DNA of 64,000 nucleotides from contig NC_083509.1 of assembly GCF_032362555.1 (NCBI RefSeq), forward strand, positions 4,239,001-4,303,000, in the 5' to 3' direction. The translations under genes and the position numbers were made by a program. The notes beneath the pieces are model-generated. The model did not search any database, was not told the origin of the DNA, and saw only the letters and a list, made by a program, of their open reading frames with translations. Of this stretch, positions 47,381 through 58,904 are shown one piece after another. This DNA is from Amyelois transitella (lineage: Eukaryota > Arthropoda > Insecta > Lepidoptera > Pyralidae). The first letter of the stretch is position 1; every line of letters begins with the position of its first letter.

Positions 47381-50339
47381 CAGACAATTATTTGATGAAA
47401 TTGACCAATCGTGTTCCACCTCTTGTAAGCTAATAAATGACCCTAACCAACTGGGTTTGGAACTTTCTAACCGGACAACAGATAAAAATAGTAGATTTAA
47501 TATAATATCCATGAATATAAGGAGTATAAATAAAAACCTTGATAATTTTTTGATCTATGTGACTAGAATTAACGCCAAAATAGATATGATTGTGCTATCG
47601 GAATGTTGGTGTGACGAAGACACAGTCCCTCCGACCATAGATGGTTTTTCAGTCTTCTTTACAAAAACCAGTCACAACCAAAATGATGGCGTGATTATCT
47701 ACATTCACGACACTGTAAAAGCCACAGTACGAGAAATCAAGCTAAAGGATGCTACTTGCATGTCTGCTCAAATAGGTAATATGACTGTTTTTGGCATTTA
47801 TCGACCATTTGGTTTTACCGATCCAACTGCCTTCCTTGATTCTTTGGACACATTGTTAACTACTAATAAAACAAGAAATATCGTAATCACAGGGGACATT
47901 AACATCGATACCTTGAACACATCCAATACCTACGTACGAGATTATTTGGAAATAGTTGGTTCACATGGACTGCAAACCACTATCGACATGCCTACCCACA
48001 CTAAAACCTGCATGGACCACCTAATGTGCAAACTGACGGGTTCCTTCCAAAGCTATGTCCTTTCCTCTGACATCACAGATCACTACGCAACATTCCTGTC
48101 TATCAAATCATCCTTATCACCAAATACCAGCACAGCAACAAAATTGACGAGAACCAAAATTAATTACAAGACCTTAGAAGATGCTATCAAAAACTATGAT
48201 TGGAATCCATTCTTAAATACTGAGGACCCCAATACAGCAGCAAACATACTAATCAATACTTTGCAAGATCTCATTCTACTTAACACATGCACATTGACTT
48301 TCTCTAAAAGAAAACGACCCCTTAAACCGTGGATTACAATGGGCCTAATTAAATGCTTTCGGAAACGCGATCGTTTGCACTTACTAGCAAAAAAGAATCC
48401 GGATGATATTGACATAAAGCATGTTTATTTACAATATCGTAATGTCTGCAATGATACGGCTAAAGCTGCTAAAAACGATTATTACAGAAATAAATTCAAC
48501 CAATATCATAAAAACAGCAAAGGTACTTGGGATACTGTTAAAGAACTATGTAATCTAACAAGTAGCCGTTCCCTAGCTGAGCCATTGCTTAGTTTGCTAC
48601 CCAAAAAAGAAGATTCCCTGAATCTTGTAAATAGCTTTTTTACTTCAGTCGGCGGAAACCTTGCAGCAGACATATTAAATAAACTAAACACCACTGAATC
48701 TGACCTAACGTTAAAATCTTCAAGTAATACTTCGCAAAGAACGTATTCCATGTTTATGTGCCCAACTGACTTTATTGAAATTGATAAAATTATAAGAAAT
48801 CTTAGAAGTAATAGTGCTCCTGGTGTTGATCTAATTCCTACAATTATACTCAAACATTCACGCATAATTCTATCTACTCTCGTAGCTCACCTGTGCAACC
48901 TAAGTATGTCCACTGGATCGTTCCCTACCATATTTAAGAGCGCTGTTGTTATACCTGTTTATAAGGGTGGTGGGAGGGACTCGGTGTCGAACTATCGTCC
49001 TATCTCTTTGCTCAGAACCATAAGCAAAATCTTAGAGAAGGTTGTCAATATTCGGTTAACCAATTTCCTAGAGAACAAGGGACTGCTAGCGGACAATCAA
49101 TATGGTTTCCGACATGGTAGAAATACTGAAGATGCGGTGGTTGCCCTGTCTGAAATTGTTATTAAATCTCTAGACCAAGGCGACAGATGTCTAGCTATTT
49201 TTCTTGATTTGAAAAAAGCCTTCGACACCGTGTCCATTCCGCTACTCTTAATTAAATTACAGGAATTGGGTGTCAGGGGCACTGCTCTTGATTGGTTTAA
49301 TGACTATTTAAATAACCGGTCCCAAGCTGTAAAAATTTCCAACACATTGAGCTCTAGTTTACCGATCACACATGGTATCCCGCAAGGCAGTACACTTGGA
49401 CCTTCCCTATTTCTCATATATGTTAACTCTTTATGCAAATTGAGGATCGACGGTAGTATTCTGGCTTTCGCTGACGATACTGCCCTTATCTTCAAGGGAA
49501 GTACGTGGTCCCAGGTGCAGATAAACGCTGAGCATGGACTCCAAAAGGTTATGACATGGCTTGACAATAACCTCCTCACCATCAATGTACCTAAAACCAA
49601 GTACCTTTGTTTCAGAACCTGCGGTGCCACTAAACCTCCTGACAATTTCCGCCTTAAAATCCATTCAGGAAGCTGTAATGAAGTCGACACCATAAGTAAC
49701 ATTTGTAACTGTCCCCTTCTAGCTCAGACGGATACGCATAAATATTTAGGTATTATTATCGACCAAAATCTCAACTGGGCACCACACATTACGTTTCTTA
49801 GCAAAAGAGTTCGCAAATTAATATACCTTTTTAAAAATCTTCGGGAGTCTGCAGACTTGAAACTTATGATAAGAATATACTACGCGCTATGCCAATCACT
49901 TTTGACGTATTGCATTCCAGTTTGGGGTGGGGCTGGGTCCACTCATCTACTTGACCTTGAAAGGGCCCAGAGAGCCGTCATCAAGGTCATGTTAAAAAAA
50001 CCTAGGTTATATCCTACGGACAAACTTTATAAAGAATCTGGTTTACTCTCTGTCCGGCAACTATTTATATTCAACTCTGTTCTTCGACATCACAAAACAA
50101 TTGACCCGTCTTCGCTAGTCTCTCAAAACAGGAGACAACCACGGCCGCGGGTACCATCATATAACCTTCAACTTACCCGTTCCCAAACTTACTACTCCGG
50201 ACCTTTTCTTTACAGATATTTTAATGACAATCTGAGAATATTCCCTATGTGTAGGACATCACTAAAGACAGCTTTAAACCAATCCTTAAAAACCCTTACC
50301 TATGACTCAACTGAACAACTTCTTAAACCTGTAATTTAA
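47373..50339 (+). CDS. LINE ORF2: endonuclease and reverse transcriptase, intact
   Basis: 988 residues from ATG 47,373 (MDNRQLFDEI); an in-frame TTG lies further upstream. Endonuclease at about 45-240: SMNIRSINKN, SECW (~76), TGDINIDTL (~173), SDITDHYATF (~232). Reverse transcriptase at about 470-740: NSAPGVDLIP, YRPISLLRTISKILEKVV, GFRHGRNTEDAV, LDLKKAFDTVS (~610), GIPQGSTLGPSLFLIYVN (~667) and FADD (~697). A C-terminal region follows with a YCIPVWGG stretch. No stops or shifts. Motifs fit the Jockey superfamily, CR1/L2/Daphne side; I cannot fix the clade without a tree. Confidence 0.9.
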   Translation: MDNRQLFDEIDQSCSTSCKLINDPNQLGLELSNRTTDKNSRFNIISMNIRSINKNLDNFLIYVTRINAKIDMIVLSECWCDEDTVPPTIDGFSVFFTKTSHNQNDGVIIYIHDTVKATVREIKLKDATCMSAQIGNMTVFGIYRPFGFTDPTAFLDSLDTLLTTNKTRNIVITGDINIDTLNTSNTYVRDYLEIVGSHGLQTTIDMPTHTKTCMDHLMCKLTGSFQSYVLSSDITDHYATFLSIKSSLSPNTSTATKLTRTKINYKTLEDAIKNYDWNPFLNTEDPNTAANILINTLQDLILLNTCTLTFSKRKRPLKPWITMGLIKCFRKRDRLHLLAKKNPDDIDIKHVYLQYRNVCNDTAKAAKNDYYRNKFNQYHKNSKGTWDTVKELCNLTSSRSLAEPLLSLLPKKEDSLNLVNSFFTSVGGNLAADILNKLNTTESDLTLKSSSNTSQRTYSMFMCPTDFIEIDKIIRNLRSNSAPGVDLIPTIILKHSRIILSTLVAHLCNLSMSTGSFPTIFKSAVVIPVYKGGGRDSVSNYRPISLLRTISKILEKVVNIRLTNFLENKGLLADNQYGFRHGRNTEDAVVALSEIVIKSLDQGDRCLAIFLDLKKAFDTVSIPLLLIKLQELGVRGTALDWFNDYLNNRSQAVKISNTLSSSLPITHGIPQGSTLGPSLFLIYVNSLCKLRIDGSILAFADDTALIFKGSTWSQVQINAEHGLQKVMTWLDNNLLTINVPKTKYLCFRTCGATKPPDNFRLKIHSGSCNEVDTISNICNCPLLAQTDTHKYLGIIIDQNLNWAPHITFLSKRVRKLIYLFKNLRESADLKLMIRIYYALCQSLLTYCIPVWGGAGSTHLLDLERAQRAVIKVMLKKPRLYPTDKLYKESGLLSVRQLFIFNSVLRHHKTIDPSSLVSQNRRQPRPRVPSYNLQLTRSQTYYSGPFLYRYFNDNLRIFPMCRTSLKTALNQSLKTLTYDSTEQLLKPVI

Positions 50340-50831
50340 CTGACCCACGTGACAGGCCATCTTCATTCTTTCTATTAGATTTGACTTCATTTCTACTTTT
50401 TCTACTTTTTACCACGTATCCGTGTACTAAATTTCAGCAAAATTCTACCCACTGACCTTCGCATGTTCGTGTTATAAACGTACCCACACGCGAAAAATAC
50501 AGTCACACACTTACATACTTAATAACTGACCTACTGATTTGGTGCAATTTTACATCCATCCGTACATGTATTTCATACTTAGTGCAAACTTTCCAATAAT
50601 TTCCCTATTCCATAGATTTATTTACCTATCTAAACCTTTTGTATTTTTAAATGTTCACTTATAATCTAATCTTAAAAGACCAATTATTGGGGTGGAGGGT
50701 TGGTAACCTGAGACACAGGTTTTCTTAGTTCAGGTGCCAGCCCACCATGGTCCTTACAGTGTGTATTAGCTCTTAAGACTATTGTCACATTTGTATCGGA
50801 TTATGGTGAGAAATAAATGTTATTATTATGT
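50340..50831 (+). other. 3' UTR of the CR1-type LINE
   Basis: Non-coding, ending ggtgagaaataaatg and a short tta repeat. Landmarks gagacacaggttttcttagt and ccatggtccttacagtgtgt are characteristic of the LINE's own end and are not shared with the two copies that follow. Confidence 0.6.
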
Positions 50832-51610
50832 TGGTACATGTAAAATGTGCACGGGCCCATAGGGACCCGGTCATTTGGGAGGCGTTCATGGGGCCGAAGC
50901 CAACATGAAGAGGCCCTTTGGTACCTTTTGTTCTAAAGTGAGATGGCTGCAGCTGTGGAGATCTGTCTCTTGATGAACCATTGGGATGCACCAACGGACA
51001 GCCCTCCATAGCTGCCAAACTATTGCCAGGAAGGGATTTACTTAATTTGGGTCATGCGGATGGGATGCTAATGGATTGGATTTCTGGGCTATGGAGTGAG
51101 ATACGGACATCTGCCTCGAAAATCTCTCACATAATTTTGATTAGGCAGATGGTGACTCGCTGCTCATTGGCTATACAGCAGCCTGTGGGCACCCTAAATA
51201 AGCCACCATGCGGCGGCCAGGGCGCAACACGTTAAAAGCAGCTATAGGATGCCGAGAGGTGCGGCCCCGGTTTCACGAGCACGAGGCATGACCCCGTGCT
51301 GGTTTCCCCGCTATTACGCCATTACGTGCAATACACTTCCATCCTGGAGCATAGGATCTGCTCTTGCGACTCCACTCTGGCCGGCCGGCCAAGGCAAGCC
51401 AGAGGCGGGGAAAGTGTCACTGTGTGTATGTGTGTGTATGGCGCATGTCTGTATGTTCCCCAGGAGGTAGGGTCCGTGGTGTCGCCACTCACCAACGGCT
51501 TCGCCACAAGCCGCCCCGCGGAGACTGCCTGCACTGGGAAGGAAACCCTTCCACAGAGGGCGATGGGGTCGTCACGTCCCGACGCCTTTATTATTATTAT
51601 TATTATTATG
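50832..51610 (+). mobile_element. Retroelement 3' end, copy A
   Basis: GC-rich 780-bp block starting about gtgcacgggccc and ending gtcgtcacgtcccgacgcc followed by (tta)n. It has no intact ORF. The landmarks agaggccctttgg, ggtggtgactcgc-like atggtgactcgctgctca, ttccatcctggagcatagga and ggagactgcctgcactggga are shared with copy B. It is a 5'-truncated non-LTR element or large SINE; I do not recognise the parent. Confidence 0.65.
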
Positions 51611-52366
51611 TTTCTCCTCTTAGATTTCACGGGTCTATACACCCCGGATTTTTGAGAGGCTTGCGTGGGGATATAAATCCAACACGTAGAGGCCCTTTGG
51701 AGAAGTTGATGTTATGTTGTTCTCCTGCCAAAACCCGTTCCCGGGCATATCAATAGATGATATGTCCATGAACAGGTCTCGGCAGGAGGTGGAGCTATTA
51801 CAAAATAAGGAAAAGGATTATGGGTTATGGAGTTGACGTTTGGATGGATTTAAACTGGGCTATTGTTGGAGAAGTTCGGACACCTGCCATAATCATGAAT
51901 ACGTGACTATTATGTGGCAGGTGGTGACTCGCCACTCACTAAATGGGCCCCTCAAATCAGTCACCATGATTGGCAACAAAGGGGCAACATCGGCGTGGGT
52001 GGCTAAGGATGTCGAGAGGTGAGACTGCGGGGCGTGAAATCGTGGTGATCCAGTCAGGCACCCCCGGCGTTATGACATTTTACACTTCCATCCTTCGAGC
52101 CTATAGCTCTCGCGACTCCACTCTGACCGGCCGGTTAAGGCAAGCCAGAGGTAGGGGTCCTGTCCCTCATCGGTTTCCACTCCGACCTTGGCGAAGGAAG
52201 ATCGGAGGCGAGGAACAGGGGCCTCCCCTGGGAGCACTCAGGTCCGTGGGGTCGCTACTCCCCAACAGCTCGCCACAAGCTGCCCTGCGGAGACTGATTG
52301 CACTGGGAAGGTGACCCAGGGGGCGATGGGGTCGTCACGTTCCGACGCCTTTATTATTATTATTAT
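51611..52366 (+). mobile_element. Retroelement 3' end, copy B
   Basis: Homologous to copy A over its whole length but clearly diverged: tagaggccctttggagaa, gtggtgactcgccactcac, acttccatccttcgagccta, ggagactgattgcactggga and gtcgtcacgttccgacgcc, then (tta)n. It sits head to tail behind copy A, each unit beginning just after a tta tract. This suggests that tta tails are insertion targets, or that the pair moved as one. Confidence 0.65.
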
Positions 52367-52373
52367 TATAGTG

Positions 52374-52727
52374 CAAGATTTTACAACAAAATTGAACAAG
52401 AGCACTATAGACATATAGCCAGGTACACACTATCAATGTTCTGATTATCGCCAAACTGATTCAAATTAAAACTGGCCTACATTTTACTGAAATATTAAAC
52501 ATTTTGTGTCGATTTCCAGATAGCCCCAAAATTGCGAAAATTGGAACAGCGCTTATAAAACAGGCTATCTTCGGAATTTTAATCAATATACGTTTGAAAA
52601 TAATAGTTCCGGAAACGCCACTTCAAAATCTGTCCAAATTAATCATCAAAACAGGATTATTTAAACATAAAGTCGTTAAAAAAATTGTTTTTTACCAAAT
52701 CTTGTACCAAATAGCCCCATTTTACGG
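52374..52727 (+). other. Right end of the pogo-type element
   Basis: Sequence between the last tta tail and the right inverted repeat. It carries agatagccccaaaa at 52,518 and accaaatagcccc next to the terminus, matching the motifs of the left end. No gene. Confidence 0.75.
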
Positions 52728-52729
52728 TA

Positions 52730-53546
52730 CAGTAAGTAGGCATTTATGAATTAAGTATCTCTGACAGCCTGTCATATAAAAGTTAAAAAAATATACGATA
52801 AAAATGGCACATTGTATGTTCTCATTGCTTTTTTTTAATAACCCTACAGGTTGAAACGTTTTGTTTAAGAATCTTTTGTTGCTTCCGTATGCAAAATTAG
52901 TATAAAATAGGTAATCTACCTATTACTAAAATATGTATTGTATACCACTACCATGGAATTAAGAATAAAATTAGATTTTTCCGATTTCTGGTTCCTACTA
53001 AGACATATATTTTATAAGTAATAATTTTGAGTTTATAATAAAATACTCCTATAAAATGTTTGTATTAAAATACTGTTAGAAAATTATGTTCTAAAACAAG
53101 AAGGAACATTACATAAACAAAGAGATTACAGTTATGAAATCAACTGTTGAAATATGAAGGCCTCAACACTGCACTCTTGAATAATGTGTACTAATAATAA
53201 CAGAGTAAAATTAGTACAATACGAGAGATTCGCGTGTTTATAACATGTCGAGGTTATTAATAAATGAGAACTGAAAAATAGTTTTGACCTAGAATTAGTG
53301 TCCATTTTTAGTGTGCCATTATTTAAATCTATTCTCTTCTTTTATACATTCTGCAAATGAATTACGTGACAAATGCAAATAGAAAGTAATAGGTCAAAAA
53401 ATAAACATTATAGTACTGTCACAAACAACAATTAACAATCATAGGACAGCATGTTAAAAAAATAAACCATACAAACAAATTAAATGCGCAATAAATAAAT
53501 TGGCGACATGCGGTCGCTATGTGTCATCTCCTTGCCTAATGAAAAA
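52730..53546. other. AT-rich flank, probably 3' UTR of the FAM174-like gene
   Basis: No open frame. As it lies directly downstream of the stop of the minus-strand gene, part is likely its 3' UTR. The closest polyadenylation-like signal I see on that strand is attaaa at about 52,836. The right boundary of the pogo insertion is therefore within about 820 bp of a host coding region. Confidence 0.4.
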
Positions 53547-55244
53547 TTATAATATAGACTTGTTACCGTTATTAACCCAATCCATTGAAGTATCTATTGA
53601 GGCATCTTCAATGTCCAATAATAAATTGTCTCTGTCATTTTGTCTATTATTTTCAGAGGAAAACACGACATCTTCATCATTAGTCTGTAGATTCACATAT
53701 GAAAGTGACTTCTTCTTTTGCTCAAGGTCAAATATCTCCAAGTCATCTTCTTCATCCTCATCAGATTCCATGGTTAATGGCACTCGTGATAGTTCCAAGT
53801 TATCTCTCCGGTCATCTGACTGGAGGATACCGTATCTGAACTGGTTGGCATCGTTAATTCCGTGTGTACTATTGGTGTCATTATTTTTACCCTTTCTCCT
53901 GAAAATTTTAAAAACAAATCTGTTTATTATGTAAAAAAGGAAATAAACCATGTCATGTCAATAAACCATTTATAAGGTATTTTTTGTGTAGTGAGGCACA
54001 TAATTTTAAAGCTGAAGCGATTTATCTTAGACAAATTAATTCTGAAATTTATATATTTATAAATTTAATTTTTTTTACAATTTATTTTTTATGTCCCTTT
54101 TATTTTGCACTAGATGTATCGTCCTGCATTTTATGCTATTCTACAGATAACAGGTCTATAATGCATTCAAACAACTATCTATAAGCAGCTATATGACTTA
54201 CACACAGTAAGTAATATGGGTATATGAGCCGAAGGCTGCAATGTGCTTTTGCATTATAAAGGTTTTTGTTAGCACAGACAACAGTTAATAAAAATAAATA
54301 ATTTACCTATAAAATATTAAGTAAGCTCCGGCCATCAATGCAAATCCACCAAAGACTATTAAAGCACGAGTTAAGACTCCTGGATTATTTAAATCTGCAG
54401 GCATAGTTTTTGTAGTGGTCCCATTATGCTTTGTTTCATCCTCAGGCATTGCCGGCATCACAACTTTGTCAGTTGTGTTGCCTAAGTTTTGTGTAGATAC
54501 AGCACTTTGGTTGTTTGATGTTGAATTCACTGGAAATTTTAATTGATAACAGAATTATACTGCTAGTCAAGGATGATACAATACCTCCTGAATGACCATT
54601 GACTATGCAGAGATTAGAACAAAAATATCAAACTATCATTATTCACAACTTGAAGCTTAAAGAATTAGGTATTTAAATTATTGGCACATACATTTTGCTT
54701 TATATTTTTTTACTGAGAAGTTACAATGTTAAAATCATCTTTCTGTTCATTTTTAAAGAGAATGTGCCTACAGCATTCTACTCAATTATTTGAGCCTGGA
54801 ATTTTCTAACAAATCTTAATAAATATCCCTATAACTTGATATAATATGCTTATAAGACTGGAACAAATGAATCATGTATTACATCATAAAAGTGATTTAA
54901 GTGATTAGCATTCAATGTTGAGTTTTACCTGTTATGGAGGTATCCAGCTTAGGAGTAAGATTTGATTTATGGATTTCATCACTAGGCTGAATAGGAACTG
55001 TTGGATTAGCAGAAGAATTGCCTGTAGATTTTACGTCACCTGCTTCATTTAAAACTTTCGGATCTTGAACTTGCCGTTTTCTTAACTTCATCATCTTTGC
55101 TCCATTGTGCACAGAAGGCCAAAATGAATATGAAAATATCCTCTCCAAATCACTACTCCCAACCAATTCATCCTGATTTGGATGATTTTCAGTCGTCTTC
55201 ACAAAACTCAAAAACAATAACAAGAGCCCGCACCGAATTATCAT
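53547..55244 (-). CDS. FAM174 (DUF1180)-like single-pass membrane protein, three exons
   Basis: Exons 55,244-54,929, 54,529-54,307 and 53,898-53,547 join in frame (316+223+352 nt) into 296 residues. Start is ATG 55,244 (MIIRCGLLLLFLSF), a signal peptide. An Asn/Ser/Thr-rich ectodomain with several N-glycosylation sites follows. One transmembrane helix (ALIVFGGFALMAGAYLIFY) spans the exon 2/3 junction, and the cytoplasmic tail begins RRKGKNN. The tail carries RYGIL and an acidic MESDEDEEDDLEIFDLE, the signature order of FAM174 proteins (RYGxL, ExxPL, acidic run, FD). Vertebrate FAM174 members act in Golgi and membrane homeostasis; the role here is inferred. Splice sites: donor ACAG|GTAAAA, acceptor tttccag, donor ATAG|GTAAAT, acceptor attttcag. 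The tail is longer than in the vertebrate family. Confidence 0.8.
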
Positions 55245-56194
55245 GATACGAAATGAAAACGGGGAAAGTTATCAAAAATACCACTCATAAATACAAATGA
55301 ATAGATTTAGTTCCTTATAAACAGAAAATGAAGATATTGTGGAATCCAACAGTCTCAAAATATTCAATTAGGGAAAAATAGGCAGTTTGATGCTTTGATG
55401 AGATGACTTTTCTTTCGACGAGCGAGCAATAGCAAGCAATGTGAATGCAAGCAGAAACTCAAACTTGACATTGACTAATGCCAATTGATGTCAAATGAAC
55501 CTAAACTTATTTGACACTGACATTACTTTAAGGTTTTTTTTTTATACAGAGAATGCTTCGACGAGAGAAAATTAAAGATAACCTTTATCATAAAAAATAT
55601 ATGGAAAGGTGATTCTAAGGTTTTATCTGCCCCTGACTATACTATACAAGACATATGCAAGACGAAGTAAAAAACAAGTGGGTATGTCTAGGTTGGTATT
55701 AAAGGTAGGAACATAATAAAAACATAAGGAACATTATAACACTCTCGTGGATAAGAAATCGATTTAAAGTTCTATGAATAAAAATGGATTTAGTGATGCA
55801 TAGTTCCGACCAGAAGTTTATTTATGGCGGAGGGCCGCGGTAAGACTCGCCAAAAAGACAGCAGCTCCTGGGCTTCAGAATGGAGTCTTGGAGGTTAAGC
55901 ACTTCAGTGATCGTTTATTGGCCTTGAGGATGCTTATCATTCTGATCTGGTCGATCGTAGCAACTTTGACAAAGGCGAAGTTCTGGTGTCAAGTCGGCGA
56001 AATGTTCCACGTTTTTCCAATGAAGCAGGCAATTGTTTCGGGTGGTGATCTTAATATATCTTAACTGTCACGTAGGTAGGTAAGGCATGTGAGGAAACGC
56101 CAGCCAGATGGATTTCGAAAAACTGTTACTGTCCCGTTTTACGTCATAATAAAAAGGGAAACAGCAATATTTTTTCGCGCGATAAAAACGGCGT
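55245..56194. other. Upstream region of the FAM174-like gene
   Basis: Would contain its promoter and 5' UTR; no TATA box stands out. A GC-richer patch at 55,800-56,040 resembles a broken repeat (cggagggccgcggtaagact) but I cannot name it. Confidence 0.4.
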
Positions 56195-56398
56195 CACACA
56201 TGCCATGCCACCCCATATATCTTTCCCCTTAATATCGTAAAAGACGACTAAGTAAAGGCTAATACACTCGGAATTTTTTGTAGGTGATAGGCTAGCAACC
56301 TGTCACTGTTAGGATGTCTGAATCTGGCCTTTCAATGCTATCAAGACTGTAAGCTCTATCTACACGCAAGAGATAGAGACGTGATTGTATGTACCTAT
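56195..56398 (+). mobile_element. RTE-derived SINE, plus orientation
   Basis: Follows the family order: accccatatatctttcccct, atatcgtaaaagacgactaa, ggctagcaacctgtcactgt, tctggcctttcaatgctatc, gagatagagacgtgattgta, and a short tgta tail. The middle is shortened. Confidence 0.75.
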
Positions 56399-58904
56399 TA
56401 ATGGGTAGTTGTTGCCCGCAATTTCGTTTACGAATTACCTCAATAAAAAAACTGACCCCCGAGTATTGCCCCTTGAAGGGATGGGGCAGTAATTTTTGTA
56501 GGTATACTTTCCAGTTTTTAGTTGGAACAAGCTTAACACATCACAGAAAATCCCATTCAAATCAGAGCGAATCTTTCGCGTGATGCGAATAAAAGTCACC
56601 TTTTGGCTTCTTACACGGTCACCTTTTACAGATCACCCATATAGATTTTTAGAAAATATTTTTCAAGTACCTACAGACATCATCAGTTACAATTTAATCA
56701 TATACATATACATAGGTATGAATGGATTACTAAGATAAGGTGAGTGAGTAAGCTTCTTAGGGTAAGATCGTAAATAAAACAAACAATCACATATACTGTA
56801 TTATTTGATTTATTCAAATAGACATTTACATAATATTAATCATATATTTTAAAGTAGAATTTCCAAATTTTAATTTTTGGTATCTCTATATAACACTGAT
56901 TGAGTATCCACAGTATGATAATTGTTAAACCTAAAGTTACAAACATCGGTACATTTTGTTCCAAACATTTAAGGTACACAGTAAATATCACCTACAAAAT
57001 TGAACAAGTTAGAAATAGTATAGTTTTATCAAAGGACTTACTAATAAAATTTAGTGTTGTTAAAAATATCGGCAGTGATAAAACAAGCCAAACGCACTTG
57101 GTTCTATTTCACATTGACCATTCATGTTAATGCTAGATTTCTTACATTTTATTCAAGATTCTGATTTCTATTTAGTTGCAACTGTTGCAAGTTCTCGCAT
57201 AATTTGCATCAATAAATTACCATTTAACATTTCAAATATAAACCAGTCAAAACTAACTACCTACATTCACTCAAAACCTCACGTCGTAAGCACACGTTAC
57301 TCTCAGACCCCTAGAGCAATAAATTACAAATTACCCTTATGTTAATTTACAAAATTAATAAATATTGTAATATAAATAATCGAGTATGAACTATTTTATA
57401 CAAAATGTATAACACTGAAATGATATCACGTGCTAAACGCGATGTTAAGACCGCACTACATTCACGTGTAAATAAGTCAGCCTATAAAAATAGATTGCAC
57501 ATAAGACCATTAAGAAAATATTTTGCAGAAAAGATCTTAACACAATTAAAATAGTATTCTTAAATAAGATATTTATTTTTGATATTTATACCGCCTCAAA
57601 AACCTCGCTTTTATAAATCATTCTTCAAGTTACGCAAACGATTTCACATTACCAATAAGTAATGCTATCCATTGTAAAGAATTCACAAAGCCGTGATACT
57701 CGTAAGCCATCTATGGTATCGTAACGTCATCTACAGTATGACTGAATCCTCTAACGTCAATGCTAATTACAAAAATGTGCATATTGTGGTGAATGAAGAT
57801 TGTTTTATGATTTGACAAACAATGGCCCCTTGCAATAAACTCAATATCGAAGTGATTTCTCAAACCAAGCTACTTAGCAGCACAAGCGGTATATCTACTC
57901 TCGTATTCGTCTATAGTTAAGTACATAGAATTAATGTATTTCTTTCACACCTACTTACGTTCTTAACGAATATCGTATTTTAAACTTCCAATAATATCTC
58001 TACTTGCTTATAATCCAATTTATGTGGCTAATAAATCTCCTGAAACTTTAAATATAGTACATAATTAATATTATTTTACTCTAAACAAGTATGTATCACT
58101 TCGAATAAGTGAACATGAAGTTTATTCATTTTTGTTCAGTTGCAGTGGACTTTGATGTTGTTAAAGTTGATTGAAAATTTTACCCCGTTTAAAATAATGA
58201 AGAAATTTTAAAATATTGTCGAATTTTAATTAAGTCTTAATCCTAAAACCATGGCACACAAATTACCTCTAACAAAGGAGGGAACGCTTCACAACTGGGG
58301 ATTACTCATCTATTATCATGATTCGTTTCATGGTTTTTAAATTCATCAAAATATTTAAACAAACTTCCAAGAAGATATAGAAAATCTGAATAATGAGCAA
58401 TTCAGTTTACGTATCTATTTCACAAAATAAGTTGACAAAATATATATGTTTGGTCACGTTAGTCTCCACAGTCAGTCTTCCAAGAAAAAATAGACATTAC
58501 TGATGAAAAAACTGTAAAGTTAAAATGGAATGTTAAAGAAAAATAAAAAAGGAGATAAGAAACATCAACCTAATTATGTGATGATCTCTAGTTTATATTC
58601 GGGTGTAAGTATTTTGATTTGACTAGGTAGGTACTATAGACACGCATCATTTCAGGATAGCAAAACTATCGCAGCTCAACAAATCAGAATGGTATCGCTC
58701 TTAATTCGTCACACGGTCCTATATCTATAACACTTTAGGAATAGGTAGCAGATGATTCTGAAACTAGCAACAAATTTTATTCATTCTAACTACAAAAATT
58801 GTTGTCCCGGATTAGGACGAAATTGGTAGTTTCTCCCGACCTCGGAGGTGCTGAAAGTTAATGATTGGATGCGTTTTCCAATTCTCCCTTTGTCTTGTAG
58901 GTTC
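56399..58904 (-). other. AT-rich DNA, probably the long 3' UTR of the otopetrin gene
   Basis: No coding. Directly downstream of the otopetrin stop codon at 58,905. A candidate polyadenylation signal on the minus strand (aataaa) lies near 56,800, which would give a 3' UTR of about 2.1 kb. The plus-strand open frames at 56,900 and 57,124 have no protein character. Confidence 0.4.

Larger units (their letters stand above)
45199..50831 (+). mobile_element. CR1/L2/Daphne-type LINE, apparently full length
   Basis: Contains a GC-richer 5' UTR (about 45,390-45,763), an ORF1 (45,764-46,723), a 174-bp repeat array with an open frame, an ORF2 with endonuclease and reverse transcriptase (47,373-50,339), and a 3' UTR ending aaataaatgttattattatg near 50,831. 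The left limit is uncertain. tatagtg at 45,192-45,198 recurs at 52,367-52,373, right of the following 3'-end copies, and may be the target duplication of the whole block; both flanks would then join into continuous pogo 3' sequence. Confidence 0.75.
37524..52727 (+). mobile_element. pogo/Tigger-type DNA transposon carrying nested retrotransposons
   Basis: The ends are near-perfect inverted repeats: ccgtaaaacggggctattt at 37,524-37,542, and aaatagccccattttacgg at 52,709-52,727 (one mismatch). TA lies just outside each end (37,522-37,523 and 52,728-52,729), the target duplication of the Tc1/mariner/pogo superfamily. The element proper is 37,524-40,601, 44,037-about 45,198 and about 52,374-52,727, roughly 4.6 kb. 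The rest is inserted retroelement: RTE at 40,602-44,027, and a LINE plus two 3'-end copies at about 45,199-52,366. The transposase frame closes exactly when the RTE and one copy of its 9-bp duplication are removed. Confidence 0.9.

Noticed and set aside
51296..51756. Plus- and minus-strand open frames of 100-130 residues in copy A
   Set aside because: GC-rich DNA has few stops; none has a domain, and the frames cross the tta tail into copy B.
45197..52405. gcactatag at 45,199 and 52,397 as target duplication of the LINE block
   Set aside because: The right copy lies about 25 bp beyond the last tta tail, whereas a duplication should abut the tail; tatagtg fits better.
56900..57345. Two adjacent plus-strand open frames as a gene
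   Set aside because: Low-complexity AT-rich translation, no splice or domain support, and they lie in the likely 3' UTR of the otopetrin.
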